This document shows, piece after piece, positions 33,201-46,120 of a DNA stretch of 64,000 nucleotides. The notes under the pieces are model-generated. The model was not told where the DNA came from. It searched no databases and saw only the letters and a list, made by a program, of their open reading frames with translations. Source of the DNA: Puffinus mauretanicus (taxonomy: Eukaryota > Chordata > Aves > Procellariiformes > Procellariidae). Where the stretch lies: assembly GCA_023333565.1 (NCBI GenBank), contig JAJKFH010001941.1:124001-188000 (forward strand). Reading direction: 5' to 3'. Every line of letters starts with the position of its first letter. The first letter of the stretch is position 1. The translations under genes and the position numbers were made by a program.

Positions 33201-36200
33201 TTTAGAGATCCAATCCAAAGCTCACCACAGTCCTTACTCACTTTAATAGGTTTCAGATCTGGCCTAAGAACCCAAAGGAGACTTTCTCTTCACTTTTTTT
33301 TTTTTTTTAATTAAAAGAAAACTGTATAACTTACCTTTTTTTATACAACATTTTATGTGAATGAACTTTTCTCAACTACATTCCTTAACAAATTCAACAA
33401 TAAGCTTTTATTAATTATGAACTTGGCAATTTTTATAATACAGGTTTTCATAACCTGGTACACTTTATGGTATTGTATCTTTTGAAACCTTTAAAATATG
33501 CCAAGATTCTGAGGTGTTTCATCAATTTTTGAACCCTCTGTGCTTTTATAATAGATATGTTTTATGACACACAGCATAAAGGACTCTAGAGTTTCAGAGT
33601 TTAGTTATGCAAATTTCTCTTAAAATTGGAAAAAGAAAAGGGTATTAAAATGAACATGCCCATCAGGCTCTTGCTCTTCAAAAACTCTACTTTTCGGAGT
33701 AAGCCATGCATTAGACATATAACAGGAAATTTCTTTGGTATCTTTATTCCTAAAAAATTGGTCATTATATTAGAAACAAGACAGACAAATACTGCTACAG
33801 GATAATGAAAGGCAAAAAATTGTACGCTGCAGTGTTTTGTATGATACAGAGAAAGGCTGATTGGTCTTGAAGGGTTGAGGATCTGGGCCCAAACAAAAAT
33901 CAACCAAAATACCAGTGGACCTCAAAGGGAGGGAATAACAGGCTCTCAAAATAGAAACATGATGAAAATGCTATTGTCACACCTGCTTCATTTCTGGCTA
34001 TTGCACTGCATATTTTTCTACCACTTTTTGAAGACTGAGCATACCACAAAAGGAAGGATGGTACCCCAAAGTGTTTGCAGTAGCAAGGTCCAATAGGCTT
34101 GGGATTTCATAAGAAGATTCATTTTATACAGAGTACCCAGAACTTTTGGTTGAATAACCCTCCATTGTTGGTGGATTGATGTTGGTAAGCATGCCAGCTC
34201 CCCAGGAAAGATGTGTTCAAAGGAAAACAAGCTTTTTATTTCCACAAAGAACCAGTAGTGACATCTTTGTCTCTACTTCCAGCAAACCTTCCCGTCTGAA
34301 ATTAACTCTGGACGAACAAAAATAAGCATATTTCTGTGACAGCTTCTGATACTTATATACAATCTTACGATTGAGTTTTCACCCAAAACTGAAAAATAAC
34401 ACCTGCAATGTGGTTTTAAGAGCCTCACAAAAGTAAGAAGACAGACATGGATGTGTTTTTGGAGCAACGTTCTTCCAAGTCACTAACCCTAAGCATTTTC
34501 TATCCCACCTGTGTTTGCAGACAGTAATTTCCTGACCAAGGGATGGTCTTTCATGGGGCCTTGTACAATGCTGAGCATATGGCCAGGCAGACACATTCTT
34601 TTAAGTGCATAAAAAATTTCTTTGATGTTAAAACTAAGCTGGGTTTCCTGCCATTAGGTAATTTATGGAACAAATGGACAACTCACATTATCTTTTGAGG
34701 CAAAAAGATGAAACATTTCAGTTCCTTTAAGGGAAGAAGCTAAAATGGTTCTGCAGTAAAGAAAAACTTGTGCTACTTACGAGGGGCAATCAAATTGCTA
34801 GATACCAAAGCAGAAATTTGAAGTAAACTTTAGTATTTATGTGAGTCTCTTATTATGATCATATCCTTTTTTGCTATCTATCTGTGGCATTGGCATATAG
34901 CTTATTATTCTGATAAAATCTGTTGTGAAGAGACTTCATTGCTAAAAATGATGGAAATACCAGGGAAAATGTTTTTCATTTTATGTCAGTAAGATTGTGC
35001 TCTTGCTCTTTTTGAAACCATATCAGAGAACGCTGAGAGTGATGCATCACTGTAACAACGCTCAGAAAAGTCAGTGCAAACACAGAGGGAAAGGTTGAAT
35101 CCCATTATTCATTTTCACTCACATGAATTCCTGTAAGCCTTGTCTATGGCTCTTGTGCAAGTCGTGAGACAATACATGGTTTGAAGTTAAACGTGACCTT
35201 CGTATACTGCAAGGAAGACTGTAAAGGCTACGCAAGAATATCTTTCCATGCTGGTACAACAAATGGGGGAAAATGCATTTTAACCAAGAGCTTTTTAATA
35301 TCTATATAATATTTCAAAAAGGGATAGGTCTGAGAGAGGGATCAGAAACTTCCATTTTTTTCTGCTAAACACACTCTAAAATAAATTTATATTTAATAGG
35401 TGCAATGGTAAGACTGAATTTACATTACATGATTTTGACAGTTTTAGCTCCTAATGGTTACTTTTTAGTGGATAATTATGGAGACCAAAGTTAAGCATGA
35501 AAGACTGCAAATCTAAAATGACAAAATTTGGCAGAGTAGATAATGTATCAGATCTTTGATAGACTTGTGAATGTCAACAGGAAAACAATAATGTATCTTC
35601 TACTAATATGTAACAGTGTTGGAATGACACCAAGAAGGCTATGAGGGAATATAAACATTCAAGGTTAATAATACGGAGCCAGTACTAGTCCTCTGCCTTA
35701 GTTACATTGCTGATTGAAGAAAGTAGAAAGAAATAAGCCTTGACTTAGTGGAGCTGTGCTTGGGATCAGAGCCGGACATGAATCCTGCTTCAGGCTCGCC
35801 AGGAGGGCCCGTGATGTCCAGAGGAGAGCGCGAGGCAAGCCCCGGCCACAGGGACCTCTCAGCATTTCTTGAGCGCTGTCAGGTTGCTGTGAGCCCTGAA
35901 CTGTGCAACCTCTCTCCTTCCAAAGAGAGGTCAAACTGAGGCCTATTTTCTGTTGCTTGAGGCTGTTTTTCCTTGGTATTTGGTATTATTAAAAACATTC
36001 CAACTGCCTGGGCTCCTCTTGTGGTTTTAATTTCCTTTTGTTTTCTTCTGTTCCTAAAATCAGTACTTTGAAGTGGTTGCTTTACTCTCACTTATCTGAA
36101 ACTCATTCTTGGATGAAATAGAGCATATTTTAGACTTAGGGTTAGGTTAGAAAATATACTTTTAGATGAAAATTTCTATGTTAATCACAGTGCTGATTTC

Positions 36201-37300
36201 ACTGCCTAAATCCTTGTCAGTGCGGCTTACAGGGACAGCTATCTCCCTCTCGTGTTAACTTGTGTTTGCTTTGGTTTGGGTAGAGACTTCTCTCCTGCCG
36301 GGACAGTAGCGAAGACCAGATCACTGGCAACGCAGTGCCTGCCCAGCCAAAAGCACGTTGCAGAAAGTAGAACCAGGTGCCTTGAAACGGAGCTTGATCA
36401 TTAGTGTGTGCAAGCAAAAAAACCTGACACTTAAAGACTGTAGTAGTTACTGGTTAAAATTTAAAATAAACCTGCTGTGACGCTGCTTCCATTTGATTTA
36501 AAAGAAATGTAGGAGTTTTGACCCCCGATGCACCCCTGCTTACCAGTTCTGTCACTTAATTGTTCACGTTTATTTTAAATAAATAAATCCATGTTTTGGA
36601 CAATATGCCATTGTAACAGCTAGCAACGTCTTATCATAGAAACAATGTGGTTGTGTTCATGCTATAATTAATAGGAGCGGTGCAGCCTCAGTTAAACTTG
36701 CTATATAGAAAGCAAGAAAACTCTTATACACCCAACTTAAACCTAAAGTGCATATTAGAATATACTAGAAGTTCCTTGAAAATATATATTATCATCTCCT
36801 TCAGTATGTTATTTCTCAATACTTTTCTTATGCTTTTACTTCCTTTCTTCTCTTTTCCTCCTTCAGTTCAAAGTATTTCAGAGCTTCGGAGGATTGTCTT
36901 GTATCTCACTAGCTGGAACTTTTCTAGCAGGCTGTGCACTGCCTGTGTTGGGGTGAGAGGGCACCTGGGGTGCTTGGAGGTGCACAGGCTGCTAGGGTAG
37001 GAGTGGAGAGCGCATCCACCATGCTCTAGTGAAGCGCTTGCTGCAGTAAACTGTCTCTCCAAAACTGCTTCCAGGTTTTTCTGGAGAGAAAGGTTGTAGG
37101 AACATTACAAAGCAGAGCCAGGGAGCAAGCGGCATGTGTAACCAGGATCTAGTCCCCATGTTTGTTCCATGGCCCTCCCTAGTAAGTGTAGCATACCCAG
37201 TAAGACTTACTATATAGTGAGTTCAGTGACAGTCTGACAACTCTAAGACTAAAAAATCACCTTCAAACTTGATTCAGCATAATGTCTATGAGTCTGCGCA

Positions 37301-37325
37301 AGTGTTTGTGTGTGTGTGTGTTTGT
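37301..37325. repeat. GT microsatellite
   Basis: A short gtgtgtgtgt run with two gttt interruptions. Confidence 0.85.
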
Positions 37326-40300
37326 GCAATCTGACCTGAAGCCAAAAGAAAACATTAATGTCTTGGAACAGGCTCATACAACACCTGGAAAAGGAATCAT
37401 TTATTCTACCTCTGCTCTTTTCTATACATGGGACAATTAGAAAAATTAGTGATTGAGCCTACAGAGTGAATTCAAGGTATACCATCTCAATTCTTTCATT
37501 TATCTAGTTGTGTTTGTCTCATAACGGACCAGTGGGGACTTTCAGTTACAAGAAATGAATCTGTACTTTCTTTTGTGCAGCCTGTTTCATGGCAATGTTA
37601 CAGAAATACCTACTGATGTTTCGGGATTCCTGTCAGGTCGTCGTCTTTTTTTTTTTCATTATGCTACCCCTCAAACACTGGTTTATCAATGTGAATTATT
37701 TTGTCCCCAATTGTTGTATAATAGGTGAAGGAAATAACTGAAAATGAACCCCAGGCTGGTATGCGCCAGCATGCCAGCAAGTTTACGTCAGTGCAAGCAG
37801 TGCAGTGCAGAGATGACCGTGGGACTGGACATCCAAACCTCTTGTTTCCTGTGCGTGACCAGAATCAAGAGCATTCAGAGCCCTGCAGGTTTGCCATCTG
37901 CATCAGAAAAGTTATGAGAAGCACATTTTTTGTGTCCCAAAATGTACTTAGTGGTATGAGAACTTCCTCCCATGCATTTTCTTCCTCTGTCCCAATATTG
38001 CATGAGACGTGCATGTAATGAATCAGCTGGGAGGACAAAAACTTTTTAAAGCTTTGCCAGGTATGTCCTGAACTCCTTTTTCTCTGGATGTGATAAATGG
38101 CTCTGCTGTGAAACAGTGGGAAAGGAATAAAAGAAAAAAAAATTTAAAAAACCTCAGTTTTTTAGACTACTAGAGAGGTATTTGTACCATGGGGGCATAG
38201 TACTAAAGGGCGTAGCTCTAGTCAACATCTGGAAATTAAAACAAAAAATCGCCTTGAGACAGCACCACCACTCTTGACATTAGATATGTAATTTAATTTT
38301 CACTTATTGAGTCCTTTTGTTGATCCCCTGATTTCTCTTCATCTTCCAGTAGTCAATGCTTTAAAGTGGTGTTTCTCAAGTAGCTTTTTGAGCCAGCTTA
38401 CTTAGCTTGTTGCCTTGTACAAAATTCCAATAATGTTACATTTCACGGTTGCATTTGAAATAAAAATAATATTCTTAACTACTTTTGCTTCTATTTATTT
38501 TGTGACAATCAGAAAAAATATACTAATTTGTATATTTTCCTATATTTATTTGCTTCAGATCAACAAGCTGTGTATAAAGGCATGAAGAATGAAAGGGCAA
38601 CTTTGGGAAATTCAAGCTAGAATACTTTGAGAATTGGAGAATTCCAAATTATCTAGTGGGTTTTTTTTTAGTTTATAACCTTCTAACTACCTAAGAGTAA
38701 AAAAGTCTATTATTAAATTTATTCCTTTTGTTTCAAATCAAATCTGCTTTTCTGCCTTATAATAGTTAGCTAATTAAGTTCTCCCTTTCTTCTGTGAGAG
38801 CCTGAGGCATCTTCAATTGAAATTCTCATTTCAGTTCTTACTCCTCTTTCTTGGCCTTCATTAATCAAGATAATAACCATTAATGATAGTAGGGAAAAAA
38901 AATAGACCTACTTCTTGGACAGAATTTTTTATTACTGTTATTGAATAAAAAATCATCAAAACAGTATTTCTGTTACAGTACAAAGATTTTTAAACATTTA
39001 ATTTACATAATCAAGTTTATCAAGTTTCTGTTAAATCTTCTAAGGAAAAATATTCCAAAAAGTAACCAAATTAAAAGGCAGGTGACATCTTCTGAGAAAT
39101 ACAAGACACACGCACAGGCAAGCAAATCTCAGTCATCACTGTACAGTAATTTGGAAAAAAATCCTAACAAGTTTACATTTGCTGCTGTTGTTGTCCAGGT
39201 TAGCTACACATGATAGTTCTTTGAGGCCTTCGGAATTTTTAGATATACTACTGTGTATGCCCAGGAAAAGAAATAATAGATCTTCCCTATGAAGAGACTC
39301 CATGTTAACAACAAGATGCTATAAATATGAAAAAAAGGCAGTAAATATTGAAAAGTCGCAGTAACAGTCAAATGGAATTGCCATTCATTTCAGGGAGGTG
39401 GATTTCACTGACTTTTCAGAAAAAATGTTTTTATATTCACAAGTGCCAATAGTGTGTTTTCTTCTGACCATGTAGTTCTAAGAGAAACATTTACTTGCTT
39501 TCATCAGAGTACCATAAATGTTCTGAAATCAAGAGAGAGCTGTGAGGAGGAACAATATCTTGCATTAGACCAACAAATAGAGCTGGAAAAATCAAAGATC
39601 TTCAGAGCATGCAAAACATAGATCAAGCTTAAATCTCAGAAACACTGAAATGTGAAAGATTTTTGCTTGGAAAGGGGATCTCCATGTCAATCAAGGCAAA
39701 TCCTATTTGCTCAGAAACAGACAGAAGATTAAATCGTAACCATGCAATTTTTACTTACCTGCTGAATTCCAGCTTTTTCTTCCCCTTATTCTATACTGGT
39801 CATGTGCTGGAGTGATCTGTGGTTCACATACAGCCTGAATGCTCAGGTTTCTATACCATGGAAAGCAAATAGCAACAGGGCTGCTGGGTGGCTGAATCTT
39901 TCTCCAAGATATTGATTAGACTGGGGCATACATCTCAGGTCCTTTTTTTCCCCCTAAATATGATGATGATAACAGGGAGTTCTGCCTGAGTCTGTAAAGC
40001 ACTCCCACTCAGAAGCACTCAGAAGCACTCCCACATTCATCAGTGTAACTGCAGTATGTGAGAAATCTTACGTGAATCAACAGCCCCTCGATTCCCTCAT
40101 GTAAAATTTCCCTGTAATATTTCACTAGAGAAAGGTGATGCAGTACAACCACTTCTGGTCCTGGTGTTGCCTGCCTGGGCTTCACTTCAGACATTTGGTG
40201 GTTGGTCATATCATCAAAGGAGAGAACTGAGATTGTTCTCCCACCGTACTGAAGCAGGCATCACTCCTGTTGACTTAAATAACCATTACATTTATTGATG

Positions 40301-40534
40301 GATGCTAAAATATAGTATAATGAATTTAAAATCTATTTAAAAAATTAGAACCTCAGAGTCAATATGTACATATTCTATGCCATTAAATAAGAAAGAATTA
40401 TAAAAACAAGGAACGATTTATTTTCCTCAGTTGTTTTTGAACTATTTTCCCTCACTCTATAACAAGGTGTGGTTTAAACAATGTCCATCTGATAGCTGAA
40501 GTGAACTCCTAAATTTGCAGATAACCTGAAAAAA

Positions 40535-40590
40535 AGAGACAGACAGACAGACAGACAGAAAACAAGGAAGCAAGCAAGCAAGAAAGAAAC
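40535..40590. repeat. GACA then AAGC/AAGA microsatellite
   Basis: About six GACA units (40536-40558) followed by A-rich aaggaagcaagcaagcaagaaag. Entirely simple-sequence in character. Confidence 0.85.
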
Positions 40591-41069
40591 GTTTGAAAGC
40601 ACAATAGAGAATTAGAAAGCACAATATTTTGCCACATGAAAGATTAAAGTCCCATTGGAAAGAAATACGATAAACTACTCAGACATTTATGAGTTTTCAA
40701 CAGGCTATATCCATTAGCAAAAACAAATATGGCATCTACCTTTGACAGCTCAATAAAAAAACCAAAGAATGGAGCCAACAGAACTATTTCTTTAAGAAAA
40801 GAATAAAAGAAGGACCAAAATTGTTAGTGACATATAGATCAAGTTCTTAATTCTCATTGCCTGTTTCCAGAAATTTAGCACAAAATTATTAGGGACGTAG
40901 GAAAGGCAAATTTCTAAATATCATCACGGCTCGGTTTTGAGACAACAGAAATCTGAGATGGAAATGGCATTAGGTCACTGCAGAGAAGATAAACACATTC
41001 CCACATCAGAGCCCTTCTTTGCAGGGCTAAGAATCCTTTAGAGGATTTGTCTCAACTTAAACAGACTTA

Positions 41070-42230
41070 AGAAGAGGTTATGGAGCAATTTAACAAAATC
41101 AATGGTAACAAATTGCTTGGGCCAAACTGATCTTACCTGGGAGTCTGAAGACAACTCAAGGATGAAGAACCTGAATTGTTAATGCAGGTGGCTTATCTCT
41201 TGCTTAGAGCTGCCTTAGTACCTGCAGCCTGAAGGGTGCTCTGTGTACCCTTGGACATTGCCAAAACAGCTTCAAGTGCTCATCTAGGGAATTACAATCC
41301 CACAAGCCTGATACCTCTACTGGGAAAATTAGAAGAAACTATAGTGAAAAGTAAGATTGATAGATACCTGATAAACATGATCCACTGGAAGAGTCAATAT
41401 GGTTTTTTTGTTGATTTTTGCATTTGTGTGTGGTGTTTTGGTTTGGGTTTTTTTTTTGTAAGCAGACCTGTAAGTCTATTGGATATATCTGAAATTCAGA
41501 ATAAAGAAGTATGTGGGTTAAGAGTGCGTTTGGTTGAGGCAGGTTTGTAAAAAATTTCTGGCCACAACAGCTTTAAGGAAACTGAGTATCCATAGCAGAA
41601 AAGGGAGAGCTCTTGCACGGATAAATGGTTGGCTAAAACTTAAGAAACAGAGAGTGAGATGGAAGGGACAGCACTCTCAAGAGTTTATCAGTGAAATGTC
41701 ACAGACATCTGTCCTGAGATATTTGCAGGTTAACAGCTCTGTGAAAGACCTGGGCAATGGGATGAGCAGTGAAGTAGAAAAGTTTTCTTACGATACACAG
41801 TTATCCAGGATCATAAGGGCAGTAAAGAATTTGAGATGGAGTTTAGAAGACTATATCACAGGGCAATAAAATGGCTCAAAATTCATTGTGGATAAATGTG
41901 AAGGATATGAGAAAGAAAAAACAACCATCCCAACTCTGTGTGCTAAACAACAGGCTCTGAGTTGAGTGTTAATTTTGTGGAGTAAGGGTTTGCAAGAAAA
42001 GCTCAGCTCGGTGTTTCACAGGGGTCAAAGAGGCAAATAAAATACTAGTAATTCTCAGGTAGAGAACAGAAAACAAAACAAGGGGCACGATGCCGTTGTT
42101 TGGATCCACGTTTTGCCCACATCTTGAGGGTGCAGTTCTGGTCCCCTCAGTCGGTGTAGTAAAATTGAGAAGAGTTGAAAGAAAAGCAGCCTGAAATAAC
42201 CTGCCCACACTGACGCTGGCGCTTGCCTGA
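41070..42230 (+). mobile_element. Ancient CR1-like LINE fragment
   Basis: A decayed ORF2 on +. INGNKLLGPN and KDEEPELL (41097-41190) match the KSMGPDGI...LKELAE region. GNYNPTSLIPLLGKLEETI (41289-41345) matches GNYRPVSLTSxPGKIxE, followed by a degraded QHGF-like SQYGF. A T/G-rich insert (about 41402-41460) interrupts it. Further on, VEKFSYDTQLSR matches the FADDTKLxR active-site motif with the central residues lost, then a VDKCE motif, and near 42108-42160 an RPHLExxVQFWSPQ-like reading. Several stops and frame changes show that it is old. Confidence 0.65.
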
Positions 42231-43615
42231 CTGCTGAGGGAGCCCGCTCAACTTGCCAACCCAGCGGAGAACTAACCCAGCAAAACTAAATGAATGTCAC
42301 TGAGCCAGGTAGGAGGGAAGGGGCAGGAGGCTCATCCTTTCAATACAATTAATGGGTGGTCTGTGTAGAATTTAAGGAATAAATTAGACATACCTCTTTA
42401 TTTTCATGAAGACATTTAAAACTAATAAAAACATATGAAAATTTAAAATAACACTACTTACCTACAGTACTCTTTCCTACAAGATAGGTGAGGCTAGGTA
42501 GCATCAAATATTCATCTATTTTAGATCATTTTACACACACACACCAGTGTAAAAGGGATTGAAAAGCAGATGTAAATTATATTGGCATACATATTAAGGT
42601 ACTGTTGGGGTAATGTCAAGTGCCTTCAGGGTAAATGAAATATAGGTTTCTGCTATGGCTAATAAGTGTATCCAATTACATTAGTCAGTACCACATTAAA
42701 TGGACAAGAAATATAAACTTTCAGACCTCATGCAATAAGCCAATCACTAATTAAGGAGTCTTGAAAAAAACTGGTTTGAACAATTGACTGTTGGCTGTGT
42801 TTTGAAGGCTATACATTTCTTCTAATTTCTATTTTCTGTTACATTTTATGACAAACTCATTGTTCTTTTTCTGGGATACTGGGCTAGTGTAACGATTCAG
42901 TAGGGCAATTCTGTAAGTTCTGTGTGGTAGAATTTGTTGAACAATCATTAAGTAGAGTAATATTTTTCAAATTTTGGAGAAGGTCATTAACCCATTTTTC
43001 CACTTCAGGAAGCCTTTCACTGAACCCTATCTTGCCCATGTTGACAGATTCTTATCAAGCCATATATTGAGTAGGAATTAAGTTGCTTCAAATTATTTTT
43101 TCTGAAACTTTGCTTTCCTCTTTCCTGTAAAAATGATTAACCTGCTTAGGAAAAATATTAATCAGACGTTTACTTATGAGTTAAATTTATAAGAGTTAAA
43201 ACTTTCCAGAATTAATTACTTGCATAAGCAAGCAATTAGAAAATACACTGTTTGCTGATCAATGTGTTATTTCAAACAATAATAATATCTGGGTAGTATA
43301 GATGAACAAATCACAGCAAGATGTATAACAGTGAAAGTAATACATAGTTAGGCATCCAATGAATTCTTGGTATTGTACAAGCTAATCAACTAAAATGTAT
43401 ACATCAATATTTTTAGTGCTCTAAGCCATTATATTTTTCAACAGGAAATCCTGAAGTGGCCCTAAAAGGCAAAAATCCCACAACCTGCCCATTTTTTTAT
43501 AATTGGGAACTACAATATTTGGCCTCCTGGGTTTACAGAAAGAAATACATTTTTTTTCACATAATCCAGATGACCCATTATTACTACATGCCCAATTCTG
43601 AATGACTGCTCCTCT

Positions 43616-43645
43616 ACATATACACACACATACACATATATATAC
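43616..43645. repeat. CA/TA microsatellite
   Basis: tatacacacacatacacatatatat-type alternating purine-pyrimidine DNA. Confidence 0.8.
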
Positions 43646-44065
43646 AACTGTGCTGCTACTATACTATATACCACATATATAGTGCTTGTCTATGGTCAAG
43701 GATAGGTAAAATCTCACAGCCTGTATGTTCTGACCCATATATTATTTTTCTGGTCAAGAACAGTTTGGATCAAACTATACCCTTGACACATATAATTTTT
43801 TTTTTCATTATGGAAGGTACTGTAGAGAGGCAGGAACCATACCAGTTTCCATTGGTTTTTGTTCTCTGGTGTCTATAGTGTTTGTTTCCAGTCTTAACTC
43901 CTTCCTGGATCCCATAGTCAAAGAAAGGTATCTTGCATACTACAATTCGTGGTAGAGCACTACGCTATACACCCTATGCACAGTAGGGTCTTTTTCTCTA
44001 TTTTTGTATGGAGCTTCTCTGCATACCGATAGGTGTTAAGGGTATGGGACTGATCTGTAAAACTT

Positions 44066-44097
44066 CATAAATCCTGGAGGGGATTCCAGGATTTATG
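44066..44097. repeat. Perfect 13-bp inverted repeat with 6-base loop
   Basis: cataaatcctgga (44066-44078), loop ggggat, then the exact reverse complement tccaggatttatg (44085-44097). The left arm with its flank (acttcataaatc, 44062-44073) also recurs directly at 44099-44110. There is no T-run next to it and no nearby gene, so I do not call it a terminator. Confidence 0.85.
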
Positions 44098-45469
44098 GAC
44101 TTCATAAATCGTGCTATTAGATTCAAGTCTAAGTTTAACAATTATTAAGCTTGTAAACCTAATGTTAGTAGAGGGGGGAAAGGACGGCAGATAACACATC
44201 AGTCCGTTTAGGACTCTGACAGTTTTGTCATTAAGCTACAATAAGCAGACACGTACAATGGACGTTGCAGTGACCCTGTGACCCTCAAATTCATCTCACT
44301 AATTTTAGCTGTCTAAAGATTAGGTGTCTGATCTAAGCTAGCTGTCTAAGCTTCCTTAGTATTCAGCAGAGAGAAAGGCACTTCTTGAGGGTGATTCATC
44401 TGGCTTATTTTACAGAAGTGTTTATTACATGCATATGTTGGTTTAGCTTAATAACTGAGCTGCTAGGGTTTAAATAAGCAACTTCCTAGTAAACATGGCA
44501 GGGGGTCATACAAATTCTCAGTGCTTTTCATGGCCAATTCGCAATGTTGAAAGTAATTACGATCAAATCAAGTAGGAGAAGTAATTTCTGAACAAACTGT
44601 GTAGTTTTCATGCATGACTACAGGAAATAAGGAAGCCCAGTTTCCCACAGATCTCTGACGATGCTCGAACACTGGCTGCAGCGCTGCTCGCAGCTGTGGC
44701 AAGTGTAATGCCATATAGATCTTCTGGGGCAGGAGATTATGATGGCGGTCACCCCCGCAGTTAGCTTTTCTTGGCTGTTGATTTTTCATGAATGTATTGG
44801 CAATTTGGGGGTATCTTACCCCTGGCAAACTGAGGAGAAACTATAGGTTCAAATATTGGCGGGGATATGGAGGATGCACACACACACAAATAAATGCTTG
44901 TCATGATCACACAAACCTCCTTTTCATAAGAGCCCATGGTAAAAAAGCAAACAATACTTCTCCAAGAAAAATAAGATGCTCTAAAACCACAATCTAATGT
45001 TTAATCTCCTCGCCCCACCATGCTAGTTAAAAATGCTTTGGCTGGCCTACTTTCAACTTCAAGTAAGGCTGATGTTAAATAGCGGCTATCATAATCTTAT
45101 CCACAAGACCACCAACACTATTCAAATGGAAAAATTTGTACACTGATACCAAAAGCTGTGAGTTATATGCAGAGAATGATAGAAAATTGGTAAGTGAAGC
45201 AAAGTAAAAATGACAAATCAGAAGCCTTAAGGACAGTACAAAGCAATTTCAATGATTAAGAAAAAAACCAATGGACTAGTAGTATTGGCCTGCCATTAGG
45301 CAGGTATTGTGGAGATCTCACTCCACAATCTGAGTGATTTTCCAGTGGAGTTTATGTTCTGCATTTGGGAAAAAGCAAACAAACAGATGATGTATTCCTG
45401 TTGAAGAAAAATGATGAATAAATATGTGCTGACTAAACTCTCCCTCAGAATAGGGTAATCAATAAAGAT

Positions 45470-46120
45470 AGAGGTTTCTAAACGAGCAACTCCAGGGGGC
45501 TTCATCCAGCAGCTGGCCAAGAAGCTCCCTGAGCTGGCAGAAGACCAGTATTGCACCGCTAGTCAACAAAATTGAATGAGATAACATGAAAGGTGGCCAT
45601 CAGCCATGGCATTGATCCTGGACAAAGTGAGAGAATGGCTGCTGCAGGAGTCAGGAAAGATGGGGCTGAGAGGACTGAGGAGCAGAAACTTCACAAGCTG
45701 ACTTTGCTGGCAAAAGAAACTTGATAAAAGAACAGCCTCTATGTGCTTTCACAGTTTTAAAGACATTTTTTTCTCTGCTGCTAGTGGAGCCACTTGATGA
45801 GATTGCAAGTTTGGTTGATAAAGATAATATTTTTGATGTAGCAGATTTGTTCCTGTAAGGCATTTGACCTAGTGTTGCATGACATCTTGATCAATTATCC
45901 AGGGTGATACAGTATCAACATGGCACTAATGAATTCAGGACAGATTAAATGACAAGTCCCAATAGTAATTATAAATAGGAATCATTACTGAGGGATTGTG
46001 TTTCTCCTGAGACCCTGCAGACATCAGTTCTTCAGCCTCTGACGCTTAAAGATTTTATCCGTGTTTTGAAAGAAAGTCAAGTACCCATGATGAAGTTTGC
46101 AGTTAAGCTGGAAAATTAAG
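45470..46120 (+). mobile_element. Ancient CR1-like LINE fragment
   Basis: Decayed ORF2 on +. KKLPELAEDQ-like (about 45525) resembles the LRELAE motif. VDKDNIFDVADLF (45815-45855) followed by a KAFDLVLHDILI-like reading across a frameshift (45858-45890) matches VDxGxxVDVVYLDFSKAFDxVxHxILL of CR1. At 46040-46115 a LKDFIRVLKES...MMKFA-like reading matches [15 protein letters not shown]...SKFADDTKL. Frames are broken throughout. Confidence 0.6.
45641..45782 (+). repeat. Local duplication, copy A
   Basis: From gctgcaggagtcaggaaaga to tttctctgctgcta this stretch is repeated at 47368-47498 with roughly 90% identity by eye. It contains about 8 bases (cctctatg region, near 45735) that copy B lacks. 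It lies inside or next to the ancient LINE. Confidence 0.8.

Larger units (their letters stand above)
27261..41060. other. Featureless AT-rich DNA with simple repeats
   Basis: About 13.8 kb in which I see no convincing exon, RNA gene or transposon. Minor items are A-rich tracts near 30518-30540, a T16 run near 33294-33309, a GC/CpG-richer spot at 35750-35900 with a 63-codon frame, a GT microsatellite at 37301-37325, and GACA/AAGC repeats at 40535-40590. A small repeat of agcactcccac-type units lies at 40000-40033. Confidence 0.45.
42231..45460. other. No gene recognised; contains a perfect hairpin
   Basis: AT-rich. Simple repeats at 42534-42546 (AC) and 43616-43645 (TA/CA). A perfect inverted repeat lies at 44066-44097. 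A - strand open frame at 44568-44828 sits in a slightly GC-richer patch, but I see no domain or convincing splice sites. Confidence 0.45.

Noticed and set aside
40000..40033. Short repeated agcactcccac units, considered as a CRISPR-like array
   Set aside because: Only two or three imperfect units without regular spacers, in a eukaryotic genome.
44066..44097. Hairpin as an intrinsic terminator or microRNA precursor
   Set aside because: This is vertebrate DNA, there is no T-run after the stem, and a 13-bp stem is too short for a typical microRNA hairpin.
44568..44828. 86-codon - frame in a GC-richer spot
   Set aside because: The composition is plausible, but I could not find matching splice sites or a domain. 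Without conservation data the claim is unsupported.
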